The notes under the pieces are model-generated. The model had not been told where the DNA came from and did not search any database. It saw only the letters and a list, made by a program, of their open reading frames with translations. Below are positions 34,493 to 42,414 of a stretch of DNA of 64,000 bases, piece by piece. The position numbers were made by a program, and so were the translations under genes. Origin of the DNA: Gemmiger sp. An87 (GTDB lineage Bacteria > Bacillota > Clostridia > Oscillospirales > Ruminococcaceae); NCBI RefSeq assembly GCF_002159185.1, contig NZ_NFHD01000012.1, forward strand, positions 1-64,000. Direction: 5' to 3'. The first letter of the stretch is position 1, and the number at the start of each line of letters is the position of its first letter.

Positions 34493-34508
34493 CATGACGG
34501 ATGTCATG
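34493..34508. promoter_or_regulatory. Candidate Crp/Fnr-type operator
   Basis: CATGACGGATGTCATG is a perfect 6-4-6 palindrome. TGAC-N4-GTCA resembles Crp/Fnr-family half-sites, and it lies upstream of the Crp-family gene. Confidence 0.55.
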
Positions 34509-34618
34509 GTTTGACAGCTTTCTCTTTTTTAAATAAACCACCCTGCGCTTTTCCTGTTGAAGATGCACAAGGAACGGCAAATGTTTCGCATTTTTTCAGC
34601 GGTTTTCCCCGGAAAAAT

Positions 34619-34720
34619 AAAAAAACTACCCAAGCGCTCTGCATTTATGCAAAACACCTGAGTAGTTAATATGAGAAAAACAATTCCTTCCGCCACATGT
34701 TCCAAACCTCGCCGAAGTTT
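34619..34720 (-). ncRNA. Candidate small RNA or attenuated leader, about 100 nt
   Basis: The predicted transcript starts near 34720. GAGAAAAC pairs with GTTTTTCTC around a 34-nt purine-rich core containing GGCGGAAGGAA. A 20-bp stem with several G-U pairs follows (AACTACTCAGG...TTGGGTAGTT), then seven T at 34619-34625. It is a complete promoter-RNA-terminator unit. No known RNA family was recognised. It could be an independent sRNA, or an attenuator for the Crp-type gene 220 nt downstream. Confidence 0.6.
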
Positions 34721-34726
34721 TCTCAT

Positions 34727-34755
34727 ATTCTAACAAAAGTTGGGCATTTTGGCAA
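34727..34755 (-). promoter_or_regulatory. Sigma-70 promoter of the candidate small RNA
   Basis: TTGCCA (34750-34755) is 17 bp from TAGAAT (34727-34732) on the minus strand. Confidence 0.7.
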
Positions 34756-34959
34756 TACTGAACGTTCTATTTTTGTTGAATTGTAACTAAATAAGCGCAT
34801 CTATCCCGGGATTGGGACCGTTTTCTGTGGTTCATCGGCAACAAGCAAAACCGCTTTGTTTCGGCAGTTTTCACATTTTTATCATAGTTTAAGTGTACCG
34901 GTCCGGAAAGCCGCACACAATATACAGATTTCACAAAATCCAAGTGCGTTTTTTTACCT

Positions 34960-36417
34960 TTACCGCGGGGCTTCTTCCAACGTAAAGCGGATGAAATCCA
35001 CTGCATCCATCCCCCGGAACACAAAATAGAGCGGATGCACACCCGGCTGAGGACAAAGCCTTGCCGGGCGCAGCAGCGACTTGTCCGCAGGCACCGGGAT
35101 CACTGCCAGCGGACGGCTTCCGTCCTCCCGGTGGGAAACCAGCATCACGCCCCGGCCCCGGCCCCGCAGCTGCAGAGTAATGCGCCGTTCCTGGCCGGTG
35201 AAGGCAAAGGACAAAAAGCCCGCGCTGCTGCCGCTGCGCATGTTGGCAATGTACTGGTCCGGCCTCTCTTCCCGGTCCGTTCCGGTCTGGGTGAAATAGG
35301 GGTGCGCCGCCAAACGCAGCCGGGGCAGGCGGATGTCATACCGGGCCGTGCCTTTGGCACTGCGCAGATGGCAGGCAATGCGGGCTTCATAGCTGCCCAA
35401 ATCCGGCAAGGGCTCCGCCCGAAGGCCGGTGCTGCTGAGGGGAGCCTGGAAAAATCCGCCGTCCGGCCTGCGGCGGAGCGGCTCGGCACAGGCCTGGCGG
35501 GAATAGGAATGCCGGTTGGTCTGCCGGTGATAAAACACATACCACCGCCCCCGGATACAGGCGATGCTGCCATGGGTATTGCCCAGATAGTTGACCGCCT
35601 GTTCCTCGCCGGGGTGGCCGGGCAGGAACACATCGCCGATGTCCACCAGCGTTCCGCCGAAGGTGAACGGCCCGAAGGGGTGGTCCGCCATGGCGTAACA
35701 AAGCTCGTGATTGTGCTCGGAAGAATAAATGAAGCAGTAGCGCCCGTCCACCTTGCGGATGGAGCTGGCCTCAAAGAAAGCATGGTTTTCAAAGGCCCCG
35801 GGCAGACCCTTTCGGGGAAACAGCAGATGGGGTCCCTGCCGGATGGTACGCATATCCGGCTCCAGCTCCACCGCCACTCCGCCGGGATTTTCCAGCTGGC
35901 GAAAGCCGGTGACCGGAGCCGGGATACGGGTAGCAAACCCGGAATACAGGTAGACCCGGCCGTCGTCGTCCACCAGAACGCCCGGGTCAAAGGGGAACGG
36001 TTCTCCGGCCCGCTCCCCCCAGAGATGCCCGTCCGGGAAGGTCACATGGCCGTAAAATTGAAACTTGCCCGCCGGTTCGTCGCACACTGCTACTCCTATG
36101 CGGCCCATGAAGTCAAAGGCATAGTAAAGATAATACCGCCCGTCCGGCCCCTGCACCACGTCCGGCGCGTAAAGGCAGCGCCGCCCGCCGGGGTTCATGG
36201 GGTCCTGGTCCTTGCGGTAGATCACACCCTCAAACCGCCAGTCGCTCAGGTCCTCCTCCGGGGCGGACCAGCACACATAATCATTCATACAGAACAGCGG
36301 CCCGCCGAAACGATCATGGGAGCCATACAGATACACCCTGCCACCGAACACCCGGGGTTCACCGTCCGGCACATACTCCCAGCTGGGCAGATAAGGGTTG
36401 AACACTTCTTTTTTCAT
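34960..36417 (-). CDS. Glycoside hydrolase family 43-like protein
   Basis: The 485-residue protein has the five-bladed propeller of GH43 in its first 320 residues. It shows an N-terminal EYVPDGEPRVF with the probable general-base Asp, LYAPDVVQGPDGRYYLYYAF, FDPGVLVDDDGRVYLYSG, and FEASSIRKVDGRYCFIYS with the probable acid Glu. The remaining 160 residues look like a beta-sandwich accessory domain. GH43 enzymes remove arabinose or xylose from glycans. No signal peptide is present, so it acts on imported oligosaccharides. It lies 24 bases after a Crp-type regulator gene, probably as one operon. Confidence 0.9.
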   Translation of the reverse strand: MKKEVFNPYLPSWEYVPDGEPRVFGGRVYLYGSHDRFGGPLFCMNDYVCWSAPEEDLSDWRFEGVIYRKDQDPMNPGGRRCLYAPDVVQGPDGRYYLYYAFDFMGRIGVAVCDEPAGKFQFYGHVTFPDGHLWGERAGEPFPFDPGVLVDDDGRVYLYSGFATRIPAPVTGFRQLENPGGVAVELEPDMRTIRQGPHLLFPRKGLPGAFENHAFFEASSIRKVDGRYCFIYSSEHNHELCYAMADHPFGPFTFGGTLVDIGDVFLPGHPGEEQAVNYLGNTHGSIACIRGRWYVFYHRQTNRHSYSRQACAEPLRRRPDGGFFQAPLSSTGLRAEPLPDLGSYEARIACHLRSAKGTARYDIRLPRLRLAAHPYFTQTGTDREERPDQYIANMRSGSSAGFLSFAFTGQERRITLQLRGRGRGVMLVSHREDGSRPLAVIPVPADKSLLRPARLCPQPGVHPLYFVFRGMDAVDFIRFTLEEAPR

Positions 36418-36441
36418 AACTTTTCTCTCCCTCGGCCCGGC

Positions 36442-37116
36442 TCAGAATTCCTGGGGCAGTTCCAGCAATTCAAATTCCTTTTTGCGGCAGCGCAGAATCC
36501 CCTGACGCTGTAATTTGGACAGTTCGGTGCACATAGCGCTTCGGTCCACCGACAGATAATCCGCCAGCTCCTGCCGGTCATAGGGGATGGAAAACTTTGC
36601 GCTGCCCGCCCGCTGCGCCTCGCCGGAAAGATAGGACAGCAGCTTTTCCCGGGTGGTTTTCTGGGCCATATGCTCCACCTTCTGGGTGAGCATCAGATTG
36701 CGGCCTGCCAACACCTGGGTAAGATTGTGAATCATGCGGGTATGGAAACCGCAGGCTGTGGAGCAGGTCTGAAACAGACGGCCCACATCCAGGAACATCA
36801 CCCGGGTAGTGGCGGCAGCCACCACACTCACCGTGAGGTTTTCGCTGCCCAGACAAGCGTAGGATTCCGCAAACAGCTGCCCCGGGCCGGATTGCCCCAG
36901 AATTACCCGGTTGCCCCAGAAATCCTCCTTGATAATATGAGCGGTACCCTCCAGCACAATGCCCATCCACCGGGTGGGCTCGCCCCGATGCAGGATGAAC
37001 TCTCCTTTCTGATAAGTGTTCACCACCGCGCACAGGCAGTCTAATAAAACACGAATCTGGTCCGGCTCAATGTTTTGGAACAGCTGCGACGACCGCAGAA
37101 TCCGAATGTCTTCCAT
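36442..37116 (-). CDS. Crp/Fnr family transcriptional regulator
   Basis: In this 224-residue protein the N-terminal barrel contains ILHRGEPTRWMGIVLEGTAHI, and the C-terminal winged helix contains YDRQELADYLSVDRSAMCTELSKL. No four-cysteine Fe-S pattern like that of Fnr is evident, so a small ligand or redox signal is possible. It lies directly upstream of the GH43 gene on the same strand and divergent from the alcohol dehydrogenase. Both promoters can be assigned within the 181-base gap, so it may control both sides. Confidence 0.88.
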   Translation of the reverse strand: MEDIRILRSSQLFQNIEPDQIRVLLDCLCAVVNTYQKGEFILHRGEPTRWMGIVLEGTAHIIKEDFWGNRVILGQSGPGQLFAESYACLGSENLTVSVVAAATTRVMFLDVGRLFQTCSTACGFHTRMIHNLTQVLAGRNLMLTQKVEHMAQKTTREKLLSYLSGEAQRAGSAKFSIPYDRQELADYLSVDRSAMCTELSKLQRQGILRCRKKEFELLELPQEF

Positions 37117-37155
37117 AAGTGCTCCTTTTGTTGGATTTGCAACTTCGTTATTTTT

Positions 37156-37184
37156 ATTGTAGCGCTGCCCGATTTTTCTGTCAA
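37156..37184 (-). promoter_or_regulatory. Promoter of the Crp-GH43 unit
   Basis: TTGACA (37179-37184) is 17 bp from TACAAT (37156-37161) on the minus strand. Confidence 0.75.
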
Positions 37185-37216
37185 TGCTCCGGCGGAAAGG
37201 CGGCCCCTTACTCCTC

Positions 37217-37245
37217 TTGAAAAGCCCCGTCTCCTTTTGTAGAAT
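37217..37245 (+). promoter_or_regulatory. Promoter of the alcohol dehydrogenase
   Basis: TTGAAA (37217-37222) is 17 bp from TAGAAT (37240-37245), about 50 bases before the start codon. Confidence 0.75.
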
Positions 37246-37297
37246 AAAAGCAGCAGCGGGAGCTTTTTGTGCCCCGCACAGAAAGGAGCGTTTGGCA

Positions 37298-38479
37298 ATG
37301 CAGGCATTTGTTTATCATATCCCCACTCGCGTGATCTTTGGTAAGGGAACCGAAGCACAGACCGCGGAACAGGTCAAGCAGGCGGGTGCAAAGCGGGTTT
37401 TTCTGGTATACGGCGGAGGCAGCGCAAAACGCAGCGGCCTGCTGGATCGGATTCAGGCAGACCTTGCCCGGGAAGACATTGCCTGCATGACGCTGGGCGG
37501 CGTTCAGGCCAATCCCCGGCTGGGGCTGGCCCGGCAGGGTGTGCAGCAGGCCATTGAATTCGGGGCCGACCTGATTCTGGCAGTGGGTGGCGGCAGCGTG
37601 ATCGACACTGCCAAGTTCATCGCCCACGGTGCAGCCTGCCCCGGCACCGATATCTGGGAGTTCTGGCTGGGCCGCCAGAAGGTAACCGCCAGCCTGCCGG
37701 TGGGCGTGGTACTGACCATCTCCGCCGCCGGGAGTGAAACCAGCGATTCCGCCGTGCTCACCGATGAGGTCACCGGCACCAAGCGGGGACTGAGCACCCC
37801 ATTTAACCGGCCGCTGTTCGCCATTCTGGACCCGGAGCTCACCTACACGCTTCCCCTCTACCAGATTGCCTGCGGCATTGTGGACATTATGATGCATACC
37901 ATGGACCGGTACTTTACCCCCACCAAGGGCAACCAGCTCACCGATGCCTTTGCCGAAGCGCTGCTGCGCACAGTGATCGCCAACGGCCCCGCCGCTTTGG
38001 AGAACAGCCGGGATTACCAGGCCATGAGCGAATTGATGTGGTGCGGCAGCGTTTCCCACAACGGACTCACCGGGCTGGGCGCCGCCATCGACTTTGCGCC
38101 CCACAAGCTGGGTCATGAATTAAGTGGCCGCTTCGATGTGGCCCACGGAGCCAGTCTTTCCACGGTATGGGGGCACTGGGCCCGGTACTGCCTGCATCAG
38201 GACCCCGCCCGCTTCGCCCAATTCGGCCGCCAGGTCTGGGGTGTGACCGAGCCCGACGACCAGAGTGCAGCGGAACAGGCCATCCAGTGCACCGTAAATT
38301 TCTTCCATTCGTTGGGCATGCCCACCTGTTTCTCCGAGCTGGGCGTGGGTGTACAGCCGGAGGAGGTGCTCTACCAGATGGCGGACAAGGCCACCCGGGG
38401 CGACACCTTCCTGCTGGGCAGCTTTTTGCCCCTGAACCGGGAAAAAGCCCTGGAAATCTACCGGCTGGCCAATTGCTGA
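37298..38479 (+). CDS. Iron-containing alcohol dehydrogenase (butanol dehydrogenase-like)
   Basis: AGAAAGGAG precedes the ATG at 37298, giving 393 residues. Family blocks: VYGGGSAKRSGLLDRIQ for NAD(P) binding, LAVGGGSVIDTAKFIAHGA, and metal ligands in GIVDIMMHTMDRYF and DFAPHKLGHELSG...DVAHGASL. It reduces aldehydes to alcohols (BdhA/YqhD type) with NAD(P)H, for fermentation or aldehyde detoxification. It is a monocistronic gene divergent from a Crp-type regulator and closed by a terminator. Confidence 0.93.
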   Translation: MQAFVYHIPTRVIFGKGTEAQTAEQVKQAGAKRVFLVYGGGSAKRSGLLDRIQADLAREDIACMTLGGVQANPRLGLARQGVQQAIEFGADLILAVGGGSVIDTAKFIAHGAACPGTDIWEFWLGRQKVTASLPVGVVLTISAAGSETSDSAVLTDEVTGTKRGLSTPFNRPLFAILDPELTYTLPLYQIACGIVDIMMHTMDRYFTPTKGNQLTDAFAEALLRTVIANGPAALENSRDYQAMSELMWCGSVSHNGLTGLGAAIDFAPHKLGHELSGRFDVAHGASLSTVWGHWARYCLHQDPARFAQFGRQVWGVTEPDDQSAAEQAIQCTVNFFHSLGMPTCFSELGVGVQPEEVLYQMADKATRGDTFLLGSFLPLNREKALEIYRLANC

Positions 38480-38495
38480 GCTGTTTTAAAAAGCT

Positions 38496-38532
38496 AATCC
38501 CCCGGGCAGTCATTTTTGACTGCCGGGGGATT
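38496..38532. terminator. Bidirectional terminator
   Basis: AATCCCCCGGGCAGTC pairs with GACTGCCGGGGGATT, with T on one side and A on the other. It lies between the convergent dehydrogenase and AraC genes. Confidence 0.9.
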
Positions 38533-38535
38533 TTG

Positions 38536-39408
38536 TTATACATTGTTTTTCTTTGTTTCCGGCAAAGCTTCCTCCGGATATTCCCTTGCCCGCTGGCAGC
38601 ACTGACGATAATATTCTGCCGGAGTTACGCCGAACTCCTGCTTGAAGCTGCGCAGCATGGCGCTGTAGCCGGAAAAGCCGCACTGCATCCAGATTGCTGA
38701 TAGCGGCACCCCATTGCACAGCAGCTCCCGGCAGCGGCTCAGCCGGGCTTTTATGATGTATTGATGCAGGGTCTGGCCGGTTCGCTGCTTGAACTGGCGT
38801 GCCAGATGCTCCGGGCTCACATAAAAATGCGCGGCCAGGTCCTTCAGCTGCAGCGGCTCGGCCAGATGAGCGTTGATATAGGCAAACACCTCGTCCACCA
38901 CCAGGCGCTTCCGGCCCACCAGTGCAGTTTTTCGCTCCTCATTCACGCAGCAGCGCAGTACCCCGGCCACCAGAAGCTCCACCAGACCCCGGCGATAGAC
39001 CCCTCCGGCCAGCGCATCCGGCTGCTCGGTCTCCTTTTGCAGCATGGAATACAGCCGCCGCAGCAGAGTAGCGTTCGGAGTATTCAGTCGAACCACCGCA
39101 CACTGGAAAGGCACCACCGAAAAACAGGCTTCCAGATCGCATCCCGGGCAGGAGATTTCCTCCAAAAGGCCCTGCTGCAGCCGCAGCTGCCAGAGCTCCA
39201 GGCCCTGCTCACCCGCGCTGGCCCTGGCCACTGCTCCCGGCCGCAGCAGGGCAATGCTGTCCGGTCCCAGGGCCGCACTGCGGCCGGACCACTGCAGCCG
39301 TCCGCTGCCGCTGTTCACCAGCACCACCAGCTGGCCGCTCTGCGCGTCCAGCTCTTTCTCGCCGCCTGCCTCCAGCGGCCACTGCTTCAGCCGATACCTC
39401 TCTTCCAT
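38536..39408 (-). CDS. AraC family regulator, divergent from the second ene-reductase
   Basis: The start at 39408 is preferred because GGAGGAA lies seven bases before MEERYRL. In the 290-residue protein the N-terminal cupin-like sensing domain (about 1-170) includes GQLVVLVNSGSGRLQW. The C-terminal double helix-turn-helix (about 185-285) has LKDLAAHFYVSPEHLARQFK and SAIWMQCGFSGYSAMLRSFK followed by FGVTPAEYYRQ. It probably activates the divergent flavoenzyme gene, whose promoter has a TATAAT but no good -35 box. Confidence 0.9.
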   Translation of the reverse strand: MEERYRLKQWPLEAGGEKELDAQSGQLVVLVNSGSGRLQWSGRSAALGPDSIALLRPGAVARASAGEQGLELWQLRLQQGLLEEISCPGCDLEACFSVVPFQCAVVRLNTPNATLLRRLYSMLQKETEQPDALAGGVYRRGLVELLVAGVLRCCVNEERKTALVGRKRLVVDEVFAYINAHLAEPLQLKDLAAHFYVSPEHLARQFKQRTGQTLHQYIIKARLSRCRELLCNGVPLSAIWMQCGFSGYSAMLRSFKQEFGVTPAEYYRQCCQRAREYPEEALPETKKNNV

Positions 39409-39599
39409 GGAAATTCCTCCCAATTTTTCTCCCAATCTTTTTATTTATTTTATCAAAAGCGCGCTTTTTCATCAAGTTTTGCGCAATTCACATCAAGAAA
39501 TGGGATATATTTTTAACAATTTCCGGGCTTATAATGGCCTTAGAAACCGGGCCAAACGCCCGCACCGCTGCTTTTTGAGATCGGAAAGGAGATCTTATC

Positions 39600-41522
39600 A
39601 TGGAACTGCTCACCCCCATCAAGGTTGGCAACATCACCCTGAAAAACCGCATCATGTTCCCCCCGCTGACCACCGGCTATGAAGGCCGCGACGGCAGCAT
39701 CACCGAACAGAGCAAGGCCTTCTACACCCGCCTGGCCAAGGGCGGCGTTTCCTACATTGTGCTGGGCGACGTGAGCCCCGTGGCCTCCTTCTCCCCCACC
39801 CCTCGCCTGTTCCACGACGGCCAGATCGCCGGCTTCAAGGATCTGGCGGACAGCGTGCACGCTTACGGCGCTAAGATCGGCGTGCAGATCTTCCACCCGG
39901 AATACGACGTGAACGCCCTGATTGAGCTGTTCCAGAAGAAGGACATGATGGGCGTGCGCCAGAAGATGCACCACGACATGGAGCATTACGTAACTGACGT
40001 GACCGAAGAGCAGCTGATGGACATCATCCAGAAGATGTGCGACTGCGCCGTTCGCGCTCAGAAGGCCGGTATCGATTTTGTGCAGGTGCACGGTGACCGG
40101 CTGGTGGGCTGCCTGTGCAGCCCACTGATGAACCGCCGCACCGACAAGTTCGGCGGCAGCTTTGAGAACCGCACCCGCTTCGCTGTGATGCTGGTGAAGG
40201 CCCTGCGTCAGGCGGTTCCCGGCATGGGCATCGACTACAAGTTCTCGGTCATCACCCCCGAGCGCGGCAAGGGCGGCATTCCCCTGGCCGAGGCCGTGGA
40301 TTTCGCCAAGCTGCTGGAGGAGGCCGGTGTGAACATGCTGCACGTGGCCCAGGCCAATCACACCGGCAACATGGCCGACACCATTCCTCCCATGGGCGTA
40401 CAGCCCTACGGCTTCTTTGTGGACATCGCCGGTCAGGTGAAGCAGGCCGTGAACGTTCCCGTAAGCTGCGTGGGCCGCATCATCGATCCCGAGATGGCCG
40501 AACGCGCACTGGACAGCGGCAAGGCCGACATCGTCGCTCTGGGCCGTCCTTTGCTGTGCGACCCCGATTGGGTGGCCAAGCTGGAGGCTGGCAAGGGTTG
40601 CGATATCCGCCGCTGCATCTCCTGCAACAAGGGCTGCACCGACAACATCCAGAACCGCAGCTTCCTGTCCTGCGTGCTGAACGCGGAGAACGGCTACGAG
40701 CTGACCCGCTCCATCACCCCCGCCCAGACCAAAAAGAAGGTTGCCGTGATCGGCGGCGGTGTGGCCGGTATGGAGGCCGCCCGTGTGGCCGCTGCCAAGG
40801 GCCACGAGGTGGTTCTGTTTGAGAAGAGCGCCCAGCTGGGCGGCCAGCTGAACATCGCCTGCGTGCCTCCCCGCAAGGAGGAGATGCGCCGTGCCACTGC
40901 CAACCTGGTGCATGAGGTCACCAGCGCCGGTGTGACCCTGCGCATGGGCAAAGCCGTCACCGCTGAGGACGTGCTGGCTGAGAAGCCGGACGCTGTGATC
41001 CTGGCTGTAGGCGCTTCCAGCTTTGCTCCCGCCATCCCCGGCAAAGAGAACACCAACGTGTGCGACGCCTGGCAGGTTCTGGCCGGTGCCCAGCAGGTCT
41101 ACGGCAAGGTTGCCGTGATCGGCGGCGGCATGGTGGGCTGTGAGACCGCCGAATACCTGGCCGAGCGTGGCTGCAAGGTGAGCGTTGTGGAGATGATGGA
41201 CAAGATCGCCAACGGCGAGAGCAACACCATTCTGCCCACCCTGATGGAAAACTACGCCCGTTACGGCGTGGAGCAGTATGTGAACCACAAGGTCAGCCAG
41301 ATCGCTCTGGATCACATCCTGTGTGAGGACAAGGAAGGCAACACCGTGACCATCCCCTGCGACTACGTGGTTCTGGCCGTGGGCGCCCGCCCGGTAGCCT
41401 TCGACGCCGAGCCCCTGAAGGCCGCCGGTATCCCGGTGATCGCTGTGGGCGACTGCGGCGAGCGTGCTGCGGACATTTCCAACGCCATCCGCACTGCCTA
41501 CGACGCAGCCAACAGCCTGTAA
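39600..41522 (+). CDS. Old-yellow-enzyme / enoate reductase-like flavoprotein with altered active-site loop
   Basis: The 640-residue protein has the same architecture as the enzyme at 1610-3604: FMN barrel, 4Fe-4S site (C339, C342, C346, C358), FAD motif VIGGGVAG near 385 and a second dinucleotide fold. Where relatives have an H-x-G-Y loop supplying a catalytic tyrosine, this protein reads VQVHGDRLVGCLCSP and is about three residues shorter, so the usual proton donor is missing. The fold and electron path are kept, but the reaction may differ (another donor, or a non-C=C substrate). AAAGGAGA precedes the ATG; TATAAT is at 39530-39535 without a clear -35, which fits activation by the divergent AraC protein. 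Confidence 0.9.
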   Translation: MELLTPIKVGNITLKNRIMFPPLTTGYEGRDGSITEQSKAFYTRLAKGGVSYIVLGDVSPVASFSPTPRLFHDGQIAGFKDLADSVHAYGAKIGVQIFHPEYDVNALIELFQKKDMMGVRQKMHHDMEHYVTDVTEEQLMDIIQKMCDCAVRAQKAGIDFVQVHGDRLVGCLCSPLMNRRTDKFGGSFENRTRFAVMLVKALRQAVPGMGIDYKFSVITPERGKGGIPLAEAVDFAKLLEEAGVNMLHVAQANHTGNMADTIPPMGVQPYGFFVDIAGQVKQAVNVPVSCVGRIIDPEMAERALDSGKADIVALGRPLLCDPDWVAKLEAGKGCDIRRCISCNKGCTDNIQNRSFLSCVLNAENGYELTRSITPAQTKKKVAVIGGGVAGMEAARVAAAKGHEVVLFEKSAQLGGQLNIACVPPRKEEMRRATANLVHEVTSAGVTLRMGKAVTAEDVLAEKPDAVILAVGASSFAPAIPGKENTNVCDAWQVLAGAQQVYGKVAVIGGGMVGCETAEYLAERGCKVSVVEMMDKIANGESNTILPTLMENYARYGVEQYVNHKVSQIALDHILCEDKEGNTVTIPCDYVVLAVGARPVAFDAEPLKAAGIPVIAVGDCGERAADISNAIRTAYDAANSL

Positions 41523-41565
41523 TCCATTTACCGGACTTATTATAAAAGGAGAATTCTGTATCATC

Positions 41566-42189
41566 ATGAAAAAGCTTGCCATTGCACTGCTCACCCTGAC
41601 CCTGGTCTTCAACCTCTGCGCCTGCGGCCAGAGCAGCAGCTCCGCTGCGTCCGCTTCTTCCGCTGCTTCCATCAGCGCCGCTTCCAGCGAAGCTGCCAGT
41701 GAGGCGACCAGTGAGGCCGTTTCCTCCGAGGCCGCTTCCAGCGCGGCTTCCGCCAGCGAGACTGCGGTTTCCGCCGACACTGCTGCCACCGCCAGCGCCA
41801 CCACCGGCCTGTACACCAATCTGGACCAGGCCGCTCTACTGGAGGCCATCGGCCAGTTCAAGGGCCTGTGCAATGTGTCCACCGTGAACGCGGACGGCAC
41901 CCCCAACATTGCCATCTTCGTGCCCGGCGTGGCCGATGACAGCCACATCTTCTTCAACTGGGCCGACAACGCCACCAAGGCCAACGTGCTGCGGGAGAAA
42001 ACCGCCATTATGAGCTACGACATCGCCGACCCCACCGCCGAGGAGAAGGCCGGCCGCCACTCCGGCGCCGTGGTCAAGCTGGAGCTGGAGGAGGATGCCG
42101 ACGTGCTGGCTCAGCTGCAGGAGTCCAACGAATCCGTGAGTGAGGCCAGCGTGGTTCTCAAGATCGTTGAGGTCCTGCCGGTGGGCTGA
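41566..42189 (+). CDS. Lipoprotein with flavin-binding split-barrel (PPOX-like) domain
   Basis: The 207-residue protein has a signal peptide ending in NLCAC as a lipobox, then a Ser/Ala/Glu/Thr low-complexity linker (about 22-80), then a C-terminal domain resembling pyridoxamine-phosphate-oxidase-like split barrels (LCNVSTVNADGTPNIAIFVPG, KANVLREKTAIMSYD). It should be tethered outside the membrane on a flexible stalk and may bind FMN, F420 or haem. It lies 43 bases after the ene-reductase and ends at a terminator, so it is probably co-induced. A role as an external redox partner or ligand binder is an inference. Confidence 0.78.
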   Translation: MKKLAIALLTLTLVFNLCACGQSSSSAASASSAASISAASSEAASEATSEAVSSEAASSAASASETAVSADTAATASATTGLYTNLDQAALLEAIGQFKGLCNVSTVNADGTPNIAIFVPGVADDSHIFFNWADNATKANVLREKTAIMSYDIADPTAEEKAGRHSGAVVKLELEEDADVLAQLQESNESVSEASVVLKIVEVLPVG

Positions 42190-42218
42190 TTTCCCCCTGC
42201 TTTTTGCACCAATTTTGC

Positions 42219-42256
42219 ATGCCGCACCCCTGTTTTTCGGGGGTGCGGCATTTTTT
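42219..42256 (+). terminator. Terminator of the ene-reductase/lipoprotein operon
   Basis: ATGCCGCACCCC pairs with GGGGTGCGGCAT, followed by six T. Confidence 0.9.
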
Positions 42257-42414
42257 ATGGACTTTTGTTGAATTTTCTGCTATACTGGGTATCAATGCGG
42301 AAGCCCGCCGGAAAAGCCCTTGTTTCAGCTCCGGCCCACAGGCCGCGCCCTTCACCGCGTGTCCCCCCTGGCTGCCGCTTTTTCTTTTTGATACCTTGCG
42401 GAGGTGCCTTCTTT

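Larger units (their letters stand above)
34398..34959. other. 562-base gene-free region with regulatory elements
   Basis: It holds a Crp-type dyad (34493-34508), a candidate small RNA (34619-34720) and its promoter (34727-34755). Bases 34760-34959 show nothing recognisable. No ORF here looks real. Confidence 0.6.

Noticed and set aside
34511-34540. Plus-strand promoter TTGACA near 34511
   Set aside because: No good -10 at proper spacing and no plus-strand gene downstream.
34529-35042. Two minus-strand ORFs of 65 and 91 codons
   Set aside because: No ribosome sites, overlap with the RNA unit or GH43 end, and no protein-like composition.
39540-42008. 822-codon minus-strand ORF
   Set aside because: Shadow of the second ene-reductase and lipoprotein; low-complexity, no ribosome site.
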